From contig NC_135137.1 in NCBI RefSeq assembly GCF_051014445.1, forward strand, positions 27,467,501 through 27,531,500: a stretch of 64,000 nt of DNA. The letters run 5' to 3'. The number at the start of each line of letters is the position of its first letter. Positions within the stretch are counted from its first letter, which is position 1. This document shows positions 47,584 to 59,521 of this stretch, piece by piece. The stretch comes from Colletes latitarsis. Its lineage: Eukaryota; Arthropoda; Insecta; Hymenoptera; Colletidae. Position numbers and translations under genes: made by a program. The notes under the pieces are model-generated. The model had not been told where the DNA came from and did not search any database. It was given only the letters and a program-made list of their open reading frames with translations.

Positions 47584-49142
47584 TAGGGTGTTCGGCCATT
47601 CCTGGGAAAAATTTAAATGGGAAACTCTAGAGGCCAAAATAAGACGAAAATCAAGAATATCAATTTCTTGACTGAGGCTCTGTTAAAAAGTTATTAAAAA
47701 ATTAAATTTATAAATTTCAAATCATTCACGGAAAAATTATTTTCGGTTGCGGGGGTCAATTACAATCATTTTTGGTCAATACACATATCCCCGAAATGCT
47801 GCGCATTTTCAAGAAAAAAATTCTTTGCCGAAAATACAATTTCTGGCAAGAATGCTACCTCGAAATTTCATGCAAATGTTTAAACTATCATAACTTCTGG
47901 ACGGATTGGAGGATTTTAATGTTTCAAAAGGCAAACAACGCGTATTTTGATGAAGAATATATGGAAATTCTAACAATGTCGGAAAAGTTGTTCTTTAACA
48001 TTTAAAAATGAGAAAAACCCGATAAAAGTGGTCCAATTTTCAAACGGCCGTAACTTCTACAATAGTGAACATATCTCAATGAAATTTAGTATAAAAGTAG
48101 AGCTTATGGATACCTATAAAAAAGTACTAAACAAAATTTCCGTAGGACGTCAAACAAATTTATTAAAAATGAAAAATTAAGTTTTAAGAAAAATCGACAA
48201 GGGTTTGGTAGATAATTAAAATTTCAAATCGTTCTAAAACAATTGTTTTTGTTGTAGGGGTCAATTGCAAGCATTTTTGGTCAACAGACATACCCCCGAA
48301 ATCCTACCCACTTTCTATTAAAAAATTTTTTATCGAAAATCTAATGTGAGGCTAGAAATGGTTCCCTGAAATTTCATGCGAATCTTTAAAATGTCATAAC
48401 TCCTGAACGGATTGGACGATTTTAATGTTTCAGAAAGCAAACAACGCGTATTTTGGTGAAGAATATGTAGAAATTGCAAAAATATTCGAAAAGTTGATCC
48501 TTGATCTCGCAAAATGAGAAATACCCAATAAAAATGGTCCAATTTTCAAACAGTCATAATTCCTACAACAGTGAATATATTTCAATGAAACTTTTTTCTG
48601 AAGTAGAGCTTATAGGTACGTACAAAAAAGTATTAGACAACTTTTCTGTACAGCGTCAAACGAAATTTCTAAAAATCAAAAACGAATTTTTAAGAAAAAT
48701 CGACAGGGAGCAGGTGACTAAATTTTTCGGCGAAAAAAAAATTTTCAAATCGTTCTGGAAAAATTATTTTCGATTGCGGGGTTCAATTACAATCATTTTC
48801 GGTTATTAGATATATCTTCACAATCCTGCCCATTTCCGAGAAAAAAATTCGAAAAGGTGCTGAAATTTTTCGGCGAAATTAAAAAATTTGAAATCGTTCT
48901 AAAACAATTATTTTTGTTTGCAAGTGTCTATTACAATCATTTTTGGTCAATACACATACCCCCGAAATCCTACGTACTTTCGAGAAAAAAATTCTTTACC
49001 GAAAATATACTGTGTGGTCGAAAATGTTACTATAACTTTTTAAGGAAGCCACAATCAACAAATTATTATCCTTGATTTTCGTCTTATTTTGGCCTCTAGA
49101 ATCTCCCATTAAAATGTTTTCCAGGGTTGGCTGAACACCCTG
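47584..49142 (+). mobile_element. Family X element with two core modules
   Basis: Left end TAGGGTGTTCGGCCATTCCT (first base mutated), right end GGCTGAACACCCTG, TA on both sides. The core module occurs twice, at about 47870-48180 and 48350-48700. At 1559 bp it is the longest copy. Confidence 0.84.
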
Positions 49143-49144
49143 TA

Positions 49145-50566
49145 TATGGGTGACACGATTTTTCACTAAGGAGCTGAAATAATGAATTCTCAAGATTAGA
49201 TGGTGAAGAAAATAAATCTAAATAGGACTCTTGAATATTAATGATGCTGTATAAATAAGTTCTATGACAAATTGTGGCAGTTTTTAATTGTCTAAAACCA
49301 AAGTTTCGTTTCCGTGGACAATTTAAGGGGTTTGGACTGACGATTAACGTATTAATGCATTAATAAACTAATGCATTATGAAATTAATAAACTTATGACC
49401 AAGATTAGCAAGATAACTTTTGTTTAAGTCATATAGAATAAAAGAATCAAGAAGATTTTTTTATTGTGTATAATTGCTGCCAAACAATTTGATCTCTTTT
49501 ATAAAGCTGAAAATACAAGATGGCTGAAACAAAGAATGAAAATCCACAGATTCTTCGTGTCTACTATCAATTAAAACTGAATTTTCTAAATGATCACTCA
49601 AGAGATCAAGTTGATATTTCATGAATCAAGGCGATACAAGATCCTACCTACTTATAACTATTAAAAAAGAAATTGTCCTCCGGTTTATGGTTATCTTCAT
49701 AAGTCCTTCATCATTTTGCAGTCTGAGGACCTGTTTTCGACAGGCGATTAAAAGTTTCGGGATTTCATTTCCGGCGCGCGGTATTTAAATATGAGACGAC
49801 AAGATTATTTCTACGGAGAAACAAGAGTTGTCTCGAAGAATACTTCCCGCGCTTATTCTGTAAATATCTTCAGCAACGTGTTACTTGCACAGTAAAACAT
49901 CGATTATCCGGTCTAATATGAAGGAAAACAGGAAATAAAATAATTTTTGAATATCCACTATTGGAATAAATCTTTTTTAAAAATTAATTAAATTCTTGAA
50001 ATAAACGAAGACTTTTTTATTAAGTAATAAGCAATACCAGGTGTTAAACGTATTGGAATATGATTTAGTTTACTTACCAAGGTTAAGGAAATGTAGTTTG
50101 CAAGTATATTTATACACTAATGCCATTTTGTGTACGATTAAGTTATAAAATACGTAAAATGTCATTACTTTGTAAATTTACTTACAGACCCGACAGTTAC
50201 TCAAACCTGGTACGTGATCCGAAGTTACATCCCAGCAGGATTAGGGTTAACAGTATTTAACTTTGCTTCCAACTCCAGCAACGCTCTTTTTATTCTGTTA
50301 TTCATAGGATCTGCATGCCGTGCCTGTTACTTACGAGACGCTAAACTGGAACACTTAAATTGTAGGCGTAATATATCATAGAACTTAACAAGATTGTTGT
50401 ACGTATGACGCATACAGACGTCAAAGTGTAAACAGCGTTACTATAGCGCTTTGTGAGACTGATGGCATAATATGTCTTATTTCGTACTCCGATAATTAAT
50501 GTTCTACCGTATATCGAGAGTAATGTCAAAACTTGATGTATATGCAATTTATTAATTACACACAAT
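49145..50566. other. Intron, nothing recognised
   Basis: Mostly AT-rich, with a short GC-richer patch at 49720-49860. No gene or paired ends. Confidence 0.4.
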
Positions 50567-50569
50567 ATA

Positions 50570-51746
50570 CAGGGTGTTCGGCGACCCCTGGGAAAAATTT
50601 TAATGAGGGATTCTAGAGGTCAAAATAAGACGAAAATCAAGAATACTAATTTGTTGATGGAGGCTTCGTTAAAAAGTTATTAATAATTAAATTAAAAAAT
50701 TTCAAATCGTTCTGGAAAAATTATTTTCGGTTGCGGGGGTTAATTACAATAATTTTTGGTGAATAGATATACCTCCGAACTCCTATTCACTTTCGAGAAA
50801 AAAATTCGAGAACGTGTAAAATTTTTCGACGGAAAAAAAAGTTTCAAATCGTTTTGGAAAAATTATTTTTGATTGCGGGGCTCAATTACAATCATTTTCG
50901 GTGAATACACATACCCCTGAAATCCTACCCACTTTCGAGAAAAAAATTCGAATAGGTTCTGAAATTTTTAGACGAAACTAAAAATTTTCAAATCATACTT
51001 AAAAAATTATATTTAGTTACAGAGGTCAATTACAAGCATTTTTGGTGAATAGACATACTTCGAAATCCTACGCACTTTTGAGAAAAAAATTCTTTACCGA
51101 AAATATAATTTCAGGCCAAAATGCTTCCCGTAAATTTCATGGGAATCTTTGAAATATCCCAACTCCTGAATGGTTTGGACGATTTTAATGTTTCAAAATG
51201 CAAACAACGCGTATTTTAGTGGAGAATATATAGAAATTCTAACAATATTGAAAAAGTTGTTCTTTGATGCCGTAAAGTGAGAAAGACCCCCTAAAACTGG
51301 TTCAATTTTCAAACGGTCATAACTCCTACAATAGTGATAGTGCCTCATTGAAATTTTTTTCTGAAGCAGAGCCCATGGGTACCTACAAGAAAGTATTAGA
51401 CAACTTCTCTGTAGAGTGTCAAACAAATTTATTAAAAATGAAAAACAAATGTTCAAGAAAAATCGCCCCAAGGGTGCCTAAATTTTTCGATCAAAAAAAA
51501 AATTTCAAATCGTTTTGGAAAAATTATTTGCGGTTGCGGGGGTCAATTGCAATCATTTTTGGTGAATAGACATATCCCCGAAATCTTGCGCATTTTCGAG
51601 AAAAAAATTCAGTACGGGCGGAACTTTAAACGTTAATAACTTTTTAACGAAGCCTCCATCAACAAATTGGTATTCTTGATTTTCGCCTTATTTTGGTCTC
51701 TAGAATCCCCCATTAAAATTTTTCCCAGGGTTGGCCAAACAACCTG
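50570..51746 (+). mobile_element. Family X element, complete copy
   Basis: Starts CAGGGTGTTCGGCGACCCCT and ends GGTTGGCCAAACAACCTG, TA on both sides. Four ~140-bp units and one core module can be followed. Confidence 0.85.
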
Positions 51747-51967
51747 TATTAATTTCAGTGGTTTGCGAATTACGAAAAGGAAACATTTTATTTTAGTTAC
51801 TATTACCAACAAAACTAAAAAATGTTCAAGAAAGGAACAATATTAAATATTTTGCTTAATTATCCTTTATTAAGGTTTCTAATATTTTCACTAGCTATTC
51901 AAATCATGAAGAAATCCCGACCTGCCTAATTTTGACATTTTCGTACATCCCCTTAACATTTATTGTT

Positions 51968-52387
51968 TCATTTTCTACTGAAACTTTACTTCATATACGT
52001 ATGACATATTTCGTGAAAATATTACAATTCACTGATACGCCAGAGAAAACGATTTTTTTTCCAATGTGAAATTATATAACAAATTTTTCCTACTCTGGTT
52101 CAAAATGAGGTCGACTACGTAATAAACATATCTGAAATCACAGAAATTAAATTTTGCACAAAAAAAGGTTCAGAAATTGTTTCACTTTCTACTTAAACTT
52201 TATATACGTATGACATATTTCGTGAAAATGTTACAATTCACTGATACGCCAGAGAAAATGATTTTTTTTCCAATGTGAAATTATATAACAAATTTTTCCT
52301 ACTCTGGTTCAAAATGAGGTCGACTACGTAATAAACATATCTGAAATCACAGAAATTAAATTTTGCACAAAAACAGGTTCAGAAATT
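51968..52387. repeat. Tandem duplication, 209-bp unit
   Basis: Two nearly identical copies, each with tatacgtatgacatatttcg and ending in gcacaaaaa(a/c)aggttcag. Confidence 0.88.
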
Positions 52388-52389
52388 AA

Positions 52390-52944
52390 TTCGGTTTTAT
52401 TAACGCTAATTATAAAATAGTGTGTATCACAAGAATTATTGCGTTAATAATTGATTTATGTTTAAATGTCTGTCAGTGGCTACTTCTATACCTCATTTAA
52501 AAATTAATTAACGTGGGATGTAGATTTTTGTACGGACAATAAAAGTACAATTTTGTTAGTTGCTTTGTCGTGTATTAAGAGAGAACAAAGGATTATCGTC
52601 AATAGCATGAAATTCTCTTATTACCAGTTTATCTATTATTTGTAAAAGGCGTTGCACGTATTATTCTACTATAACCCTGACACTTTGATACTCCAAAGAT
52701 GTCTTATGTCGCATTATCTGACATGTATTTTCCAATAACTGTCGCATGTCTGTCTGAAATAGGAAGTTTTGCGAGATAAAATTTTGTTCATTGCAGGGGA
52801 GTACAGAGTCTGTATAAGAATAACATGTTATCGGTTGGAATAAACTAATTGAAGATAAACTATAAAAATACACAAGTATTTATGATAATTTCTATACAAA
52901 TTTATGAACGATGTTATTTCATGTATTTAATTGATTTTTCTCTA
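52390..52944. other. AT-rich intron, nothing recognised
   Basis: Unique-looking sequence between two tandem duplications; no gene. Confidence 0.4.
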
Positions 52945-53187
52945 ATATAAACAGAACGAAAGTAGATTAGTAAATAAATTTTGTACATTGATGATATTAT
53001 ATTTTATTAAATTACAAAATATATCAAATATTATTACTATATAAAATTACTCACAGATCATACAATAAACAGAACAAAAGTAGACTAGTCTGTAAATAAA
53101 TTTTGTACATTGATGATATTATATTTTATTAAATTACAAAATATATCAAATATTATTATTATATAAAATTGCTCACAGATCCTACAA
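52945..53187. repeat. Tandem duplication, 118-bp unit
   Basis: Two copies beginning at 52951 and 53069 (acagaac(g/a)aaagtaga), nearly identical through tcacagatc. Confidence 0.88.
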
Positions 53188-54812
53188 GTTATCATGACTT
53201 ATATATTCCAATAGAATTATGGGTAAAAGGAATTTAACAAAATCAGTAGCAATATTGCTTGATTTCATTTTTAAAAAATGAAAGATATATCCATTAAATC
53301 TCCGGACGGAAAGAAATCTGTAATTATATAAACTCAAAAATGTTTAAAAAACATATACATTATAAATTAATAAATTAAAGTAATTTATGTGTAATGTAAA
53401 AGTGTATAATAGTGTGCTTTCAATAATTACTCAATTATGATTGTATAATTTAAAAAATCAATCTTTTTTTCTTTTTTTCAAAGGAAAGAAGATAAAGAAT
53501 ATTTATTTCATTATATTAGCGTAAGTAATAATTGCTTTTACATTACATATAATTTGCATCGATTAATTTTGTTTGAAATGTACATTTTTTTAAATATTTA
53601 TGTGTTCGTATATAGATTTTCTTTTTGAACTTGAAGGTGATCTATACTTCATTTATTTTTTAAAAGGAATAATTTATTTGATTTCCCAGAGATATTCCAA
53701 ATGCATTTACGTAATGCACAATGTGCATTTCCAGCATTGAATCTCGACTACCGCCATTAGGCTTTATCATCCAGAATTACGCGTTCGAATCTCGGATTAA
53801 AATTGATGAATCACTGCCCGCCATGGCTACAACGTTATCTAGGAAGCGTTACTGCCTCAATTTCTTTCGAGATACGGGTACGCGAATTGAATATCCAAGT
53901 ACACAGTGGTTTCAACAGAATTTATCTTTCGTTTCTTAATACACATTCTCATTATCGACGATTCGATTTAAACGGTTTTCGAAACTGGAAAGAGTTAATA
54001 GGAATGTATTCTGCGAATAGTTTTACTATGTTATTGTAAATTTATGAATTAAACGATTCGATACATTACTTGCAACAAAAATATTATGCACATATTATAT
54101 TTCATACTTGGTATAGAACGCCAAATTGAGAAATAGATTGCAACTTCACGAATAAGTTTGCGAAATTAATGCAAAATGAATTAAACGACAGGAGTATTAC
54201 ATATTACATTTTATATTTCATAAATTGATCGTTACTTTTATTACTTCGATGCTGAGAATTTAAATTAATGCGGAAGAGAATACTTATGTAATAAAAATGA
54301 TGATAGGTTGATATTAGCTAAAATAGAATTCTACGAATTTTGTATGTTCGTTAAATTTCTGCTATGGTAATTTACACAAGCATCCTCCGTGTGAAATCGT
54401 GACTTTGGATGAATAATACTTCAGGAAGAATCTAGAAAATAATACTATTAGTGTTTGGTAACATATCTAATGATCTATTGAATTTTTATTTCTTATACTT
54501 CTTAAAATTATTATAATTATTTATTCCGGAGTAAGAGCTATTCTGTGAGCTCAATAATATTAAGAACTGTGCTGCAAACTTAAAAATATTAAGAATTAAC
54601 ACATTATATTTGTAATATAAAAATAAATACATTATATTTTTAAAATATAAAAAAATATTCGAATTAGAATAAATTTGTAATACAGAATATTCGTATATAT
54701 TGCCAAATAATTTTATGCTCGTTAATGAAATAATATTGCTAATAATAAACAAAAAAATTGTATAGCATTGTGAAAATTCTAATGTCTTTTGATTATTTTG
54801 TGATTGGTATTG
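53188..54812. other. AT-rich intron, nothing recognised
   Basis: 53700-54010 is slightly GC-richer; no convincing coding sequence. A TATATG-type microsatellite follows at 54820-54852. Confidence 0.4.
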
Positions 54813-54819
54813 GAAAAAT

Positions 54820-54852
54820 ATACATATGTATATGTATATGTGTATGTATATG
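54820..54852. repeat. TATATG-type microsatellite
   Basis: Alternating atacatatgtatatg steps over about 33 bp, just before the LTR at 54858. Confidence 0.75.
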
Positions 54853-54857
54853 TTTTT

Positions 54858-55029
54858 TGTGGTACGCTTATGGCCGCACGATGGCGCTTTGGAGTACTGA
54901 TCGACCCAAGTAAAGCTCGCTATTACTATAAAAACAGTTTTATAAAACATCTCTTTGCTACCTTTGTAATTTCGCTGTACGGTTTAGTAGACCTGAATAA
55001 ATTACATTTGATGTTACTATCGGACCACA
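54858..55029 (+). mobile_element. Solo LTR, TGTGG..CCACA family, internally shortened
   Basis: TGTGGTACGCTTATGGCC to GGACCACA, flanked by TTTTT on both sides (low-complexity, so weak proof of a duplication). The AATAAATTACATT signal is present. Confidence 0.8.
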
Positions 55030-55334
55030 TTTTTAATTATTTTTAACAAAATTCAGTGAATTACATTTCAGGTAAATAAATAGCTTGTAAAAGTTCATGA
55101 GTAAATACTAAATTATAATTCATTTTAATGTAACACATGAGAGGTAAAATTTCTGCTAAGATACTCATTAAATTTTTGTGTTCATTTGATCTGTATTCAA
55201 CTTGTAAGATATTTAATTTCATCACTAATCGCAAAATTTTTGAAAAAATTTTGGTATTATAAATTTCACTCTAAATCTAAATTTCACTCGAAGGCATTTT
55301 TTATAGCTCGAAAGTGTTCTCATTTTATAAATTT

Positions 55335-55510
55335 TTATTTTTTCGAAAGTGTGTAGAATTTCGAGAGTATGTCTATTCACGAAAAATGCTTGTAATTGAC
55401 CCCCACAACCGAATATAATTTTTTTATAACTTTGTAACGAAGCCTCGAACAAGAAATTGATATTCTCGATTTTCGCCTTATTCTGGTCTCTAGAATCTTC
55501 CATTAAAATT
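55335..55510. mobile_element. Family X fragment
   Basis: One ~140-bp unit plus part of the right inverted repeat (acgaagcctcgaacaag, tctagaatcttccatt), ending before the terminal CACCCTG. Confidence 0.75.
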
Positions 55511-55858
55511 TCATCAGTAACCGATCTTTATATTTAAAAATTTCAAGCGACATTTGATGTTCTGATGTGTATACAAGAAATACGTCATACAAGCAAGAAG
55601 CTGATTTGTTCTTCAAAAATTGCATTTTGTAAAGTGGACAATGGAACTGAGAACTGAGAATAAATGAAGCTTTTATCATTGCAAGACTTTGGTCCCATGT
55701 TTCTCGCAATTATCCAAGACTCACTGTATCGAGAAAAAGAATTTGTCAATTGTTCGATTTCTGGAGCACGTCCCATTTCTTGGACAGCTACTCTATGGCG
55801 TGTAAGGCAAGAAGCTGATTTGTCCTTCAAAAATTGCATTTTGTAAAATGGACAATGT

Positions 55859-56153
55859 TGTGATAATACGGTTGTCATAGATAAGGATGTGAACTTTGTT
55901 TGTGAGTTGTGGTCTAGTGTTTGTATTTGTAAGAGAGCGTGAGCGACCGAACGTTGTGTCTAACGTACAGTATGAATCGAGGATCGAAACAGAGAGGATT
56001 GAAATATATGTGAGATAAAAAACGTACAAAAATGAGAGACAAAAGCAAAAAGGAAAAATCGTACTCTTACATCAGTGGTTTTAATTGTCCATATCTTTCG
56101 TGTAGTGTCGTTGTTTTTTGTTAATAAATATTTTCTTGTTCATTTTACTCACA
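55859..56153 (+). mobile_element. Solo LTR, TGTGA..TCACA family
   Basis: A 295-bp unit starting TGTGATAATACGG and ending TTTACTCACA, with perfect 5-bp flanks AATGT (55854-55858, 56154-56158). TTAATAAATATTTTC near the 3' end fits a polyadenylation signal. Confidence 0.87.
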
Positions 56154-56666
56154 AATGTAACTGAGAACTGAAAATAAATGAAGCTTTTATCTTTGCAAGA
56201 CTTTGATCCCATGTTTCTCACAGTTATCCAAGACTCACTGTATCGAGAAAAAGAATTTGTCAATTATTCGATTTCTGGAACACGTCCCATTTCTTGGACA
56301 GCTACTCCATGGCGTGTAAGGCAAGAAGCTGATTTGTTCTTCAAAAATTGTATTTTGTAAAATGGACAATGGAACTGAGAACTGAGAATAAATGAAGCTT
56401 TTATCATTGCAAGACTTTGGTCCCATATTTCTCGCAGCTATTCAAGACTCACTGTATTGACAAAAAGAATTTGTCAATTGTTCGATTTCTGGAGCACGTC
56501 CCATTGCTTGGACAGCTACCCTAATGCGTGTAAGGCAAGAAGCTGATTTGTTCTTCAAAAATTGCATTTTGTAAAGTGGACAATGGAACTGAGAACTGAG
56601 AATAAATGAAGCTTTTATCATTGCAAGACTTTGGCCCCATGTTTCTCACAGTTATCCAAGATTCAC

Positions 56667-57593
56667 TGTTGCGTCGCGAAACATGTCGTTCCGCTTACAA
56701 CAACAATTCGGCCTTTACATTGACGCTAAATGGTTTTAGTGTCAATGTAAACTAAATAACCGTCATAAAGGTCCCGCTCCAGCGACCTCGCGACCTGGTC
56801 CTGACCGTTGGGCCAGGGTTTCTCCCGATACCTGGGACGCATAGTCCACCCTCGCGAACGCGAAATGCAAGAAGTACCAGCGCACCAATCTTGAACGAAA
56901 AAGGTTCTGATTGGATGCGGCTGGCTTCTTGCATTAGGATATAAGGCGCGATATTTAGCTTACAAATCAGACCAAAACGTCGAACACCATCACGTATCGT
57001 CGTACTGTTATGCCGTAAGCTGCAGACTCGTCCAATATTAAGTTGATTTTGCTTGGGAAAGGTTCAAGCACTCGGACAAAGATACCAGGATATACTCTAA
57101 GGTTTATTCGGAGACTGAACACTGATGCACTTACAAAATCAAACGTGAAAATGAGCCCGGAGGGCCAGGAGCGGTTTTATAATTTTTGGTTTAGGTACAG
57201 CCGGGTTAGGTCTGGACGTATGACGCATTTGTTTTTACCCTTAACACCTCGACTACGGCAGACTTTGACACACACCGATCGTACCATACGGCAGAAATTA
57301 AGTTACGCTCTCAGTATCGCAAACGCAAAATTTGTGAGCGCCTATAGGCGCCCACAGTAGTCAAAGGTTTAAAGGAGTCAACAAGTTCGTCATCTTCTTG
57401 GTGTATCGCTTACGACTAACCTTATCGCTATGAGTAATACTTATTTTCTATGGGGGCCTACGGCATGACTGTACGAACGAGAGAGGGTCCACGCCACAGA
57501 AATACAGTTCACTACGACAAACCAACGCCTTGCATATCAGCAGACGTGCAAGAAGAGCTCTCGACGCGCAACACATTGCAAGAGCTCTCAACG
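56667..57593 (+). mobile_element. Candidate large LTR or retroelement insertion in the 214-bp array
   Basis: Starts TGTTGCGTCGCG and ends CTCTCAACG. Flanks ttcac / ctcac agree at 4 of 5, and the array unit resumes exactly after it. It is GC-richer than the intron. A GGATATAAGGCGCG stretch at 56937 looks like a core promoter, which fits an LTR. A 105-codon open frame at 57043 matches nothing known to me. Ending in CAACG rather than CAACA weakens the call. Confidence 0.55.
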
Positions 57594-57708
57594 CTCACTG
57601 TATCGAAAAAGAGGATTTGTCAATTGTTCGATTTCTGGAGCACGTCCCATTGCTTGGACAGCTATCCTATAGTCGACAATTGTACTTTGTATTTTTTTTT
57701 TTACTTAC

Positions 57709-57838
57709 CTTCGGGCAAAGGATGCAGTGTCACCGCCGTTGACAAGCGTCCGCTTCCCATGGAAACGAGATGCGGCGCTTCCGTTTGTACACGCAACGCT
57801 CGTCCTGCCTCGCGCACCTCAAGACCGGCGGTTGCCAT
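57709..57838 (-). CDS. PHLDB: PHLDB (LL5-type) homologue, first coding exon (start of FHA domain)
   Basis: This exon encodes residues 1-43 and the first base of codon 44. The ATG (57838-57836) comes two bases after a splice acceptor (pyrimidine tract then tatccag, AG at 57842-57841), so the 5' leader lies in an unseen upstream exon. The donor is G|gtaagt at 57709/57708. Residues 22-44 (PHLVSMGSGRLSTAVTLHPL, then PEG) closely resemble the PHLDB1/2 FHA entry strand as I remember it. The exon ends in phase 1 and joins exon 8377-8550 to restore an uninterrupted EGKLTLG. Known for the family: PHLDB/LL5 proteins are cortical scaffolds with an N-terminal FHA domain, coiled coils and a C-terminal phosphoinositide-binding PH domain, and they anchor microtubule ends through CLASP. 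The role here is inferred from homology. The start is well supported because the reading frame cannot extend upstream across the acceptor. Confidence 0.9.
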
Positions 57839-57840
57839 GC

Positions 57841-59516
57841 CTGGATAAAAAGAAAAACAGAAATAAAGCGGCCTGAAATTAATTACACAGATCACGTCGG
57901 GGTCCCCGTAACGTTATAATTTACTTCACAAAAGAGAACCGTCCGCTCTATTAATTCCGTGCGCCTCGGGGACAGGTGTTCCGTTTTGACTTTAAATACA
58001 CGTTTCGCATTGACCACTGAAATTAATTCGCGGTTCCGAGAGCAAATGTTGATACGCGATTAAATTGATTTTGCACGTTGAAACCGGGACGAGGGGAGGG
58101 GGCACCTTTCGCGCGGTTGTGCATTGCTTACTGTCCAATTAATCAATCTCGACTTTGATTCCGAGTTTCGTCGTGACACTGAAATTTTATTCGAATAATA
58201 GACGACTAAACATATACCTTGCAATTATTTATTCGATTGGATACGAATAAGTTTTTATTTCATAATTCAGTGTATTAGTTTGTACCAGAAGAATTACCGT
58301 GCTCTCGAGTTAAATTGTCAAAGGACCTCGAAACAAACAAAAATTTTTGCGTTTAAGTAAAAAATTTTGTTCCAGAAATATTAACTTGAACAGTTATGAG
58401 ATTATAAAAATGAATAACATCAAAATATTTTGTTTGTTTATCGACCTAATACATTTAGGTATTACACATTTAAGTATTCTTCAACATCATATCTTTTAAA
58501 TTAATAACATAAAAAAATTTTCGTTTACGATAAAATATAGATCCCATTTTATCCTGTAATTTACATATAAACAATTTTTTCGTATCATCAATAGTTAGTG
58601 AAATATCGCGACTGTCACACTTTAACGTGGACACCCTGTATTAAAGTTTCATGCATCTGAGATAAATCGAATTCTTAAAATGACCCTTGTTTCTATAAAG
58701 ATATCAATCATAACTGAGTCAATCAAATATTGTCTTTGAACAAGTACAATGTAATAGGATAACATTTTTGACTAATCTTTTTTAGTTTTTTACATTACAT
58801 ATGTGATACAGGAAACATTTCTGATAAATGACAATGAAAATAAAAGATACAAATTTTGTATTTTGTCAGTTGTAATAAAAAAAAATATTTCTATATGTAT
58901 TGTATGTTTCCAAGTTGTTTCATTTAATATATTTTATATCGGAAACAATTCTTTTTTACAGCTGATTAAATATGATCAAAATCAATAGATGAGCAGTCAA
59001 CCAGCATTATAATTTTCTTAAACATAAAGTAGAATCTAAACATCGTAGATGCATTATTGTTTGATAAAATAAAAAGAAATTTTAAAAAGTTAGATAAATT
59101 CTCAGTTAGCAATTTTTAGTTTAAAGTCTTTAAATTTCGTTAAACTAAATGAATTTAACTTGAAATACATTTAAAAATTTCTAGTCAAGTTGAATTTATA
59201 GTTTTAAGTCGACAAATTAAGTGTTATGAAAAATGATAAATCAATTCAATTAATTTTTTGTTCTGCCAAACAATACTGTATCTGTGACATTTTGGTTCTT
59301 CTTTACTAATAAAAAAGATATAACAACATAGTATATTTATTTATTTGAATATAAATTATTCCTGACTCCTTATTTATTTGGATTTGAACATGAAATATAA
59401 TTTCGTTCCATAATTCAAATTCTAATTAGCATTTCACGAGTAACAAATACAAAGTTCTCAATTTTTTATTCGTTATCCAAAACTTTTCTCTGCATAAGAA
59501 TTTTGTCCCTTGTGTC
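57841..59516. other. Sequence upstream of the first coding exon
   Basis: 57880-58140 is CpG-rich and the rest is AT-rich. The 5' leader exon and promoter of the PHLDB homologue must lie here or further right, but no specific exon could be supported. ACACCCTGTA at 58631-58640 is a lone CAGGGTG-type end. Confidence 0.4.
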
Positions 59517-59521
59517 AAAAT

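Larger units (their letters stand above)
55590..57670. repeat. Tandem array, unit 214 bp, interrupted by two insertions
   Basis: Anchors TAAATGAAGCTTTTATC fall at 55661, 56175, 56389 and 56603; the last two steps are exactly 214 bp and the first is 214 plus the 300-bp LTR insertion. A partial unit resumes at 57594-57670 after a 927-bp insertion. Units differ by few substitutions. Confidence 0.88.
8551..57708 (-). other. First coding intron of the PHLDB homologue, about 49.2 kb
   Basis: Bounded by a gtaagt donor at 57708 and a tttag acceptor at 8551. The two flanking exons join in phase 1 inside one FHA domain. The intron is crowded with DNA transposons, solo LTRs and tandem arrays listed separately. 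No complete second host gene was recognised on either strand. Confidence 0.88.

Noticed and set aside
55225..56426. Several 60-97 codon frames with a shared motif (NSFSRYSESW) that looked like a repeat protein
   Set aside because: They are the same 214-bp tandem unit read repeatedly; the unit is not a multiple of three, so the frame changes between units.
57043..57360. 105-codon frame as a host gene
   Set aside because: It lies inside the 927-bp insertion in the tandem array, so it would belong to the element; no Gag or Pol motif is visible.
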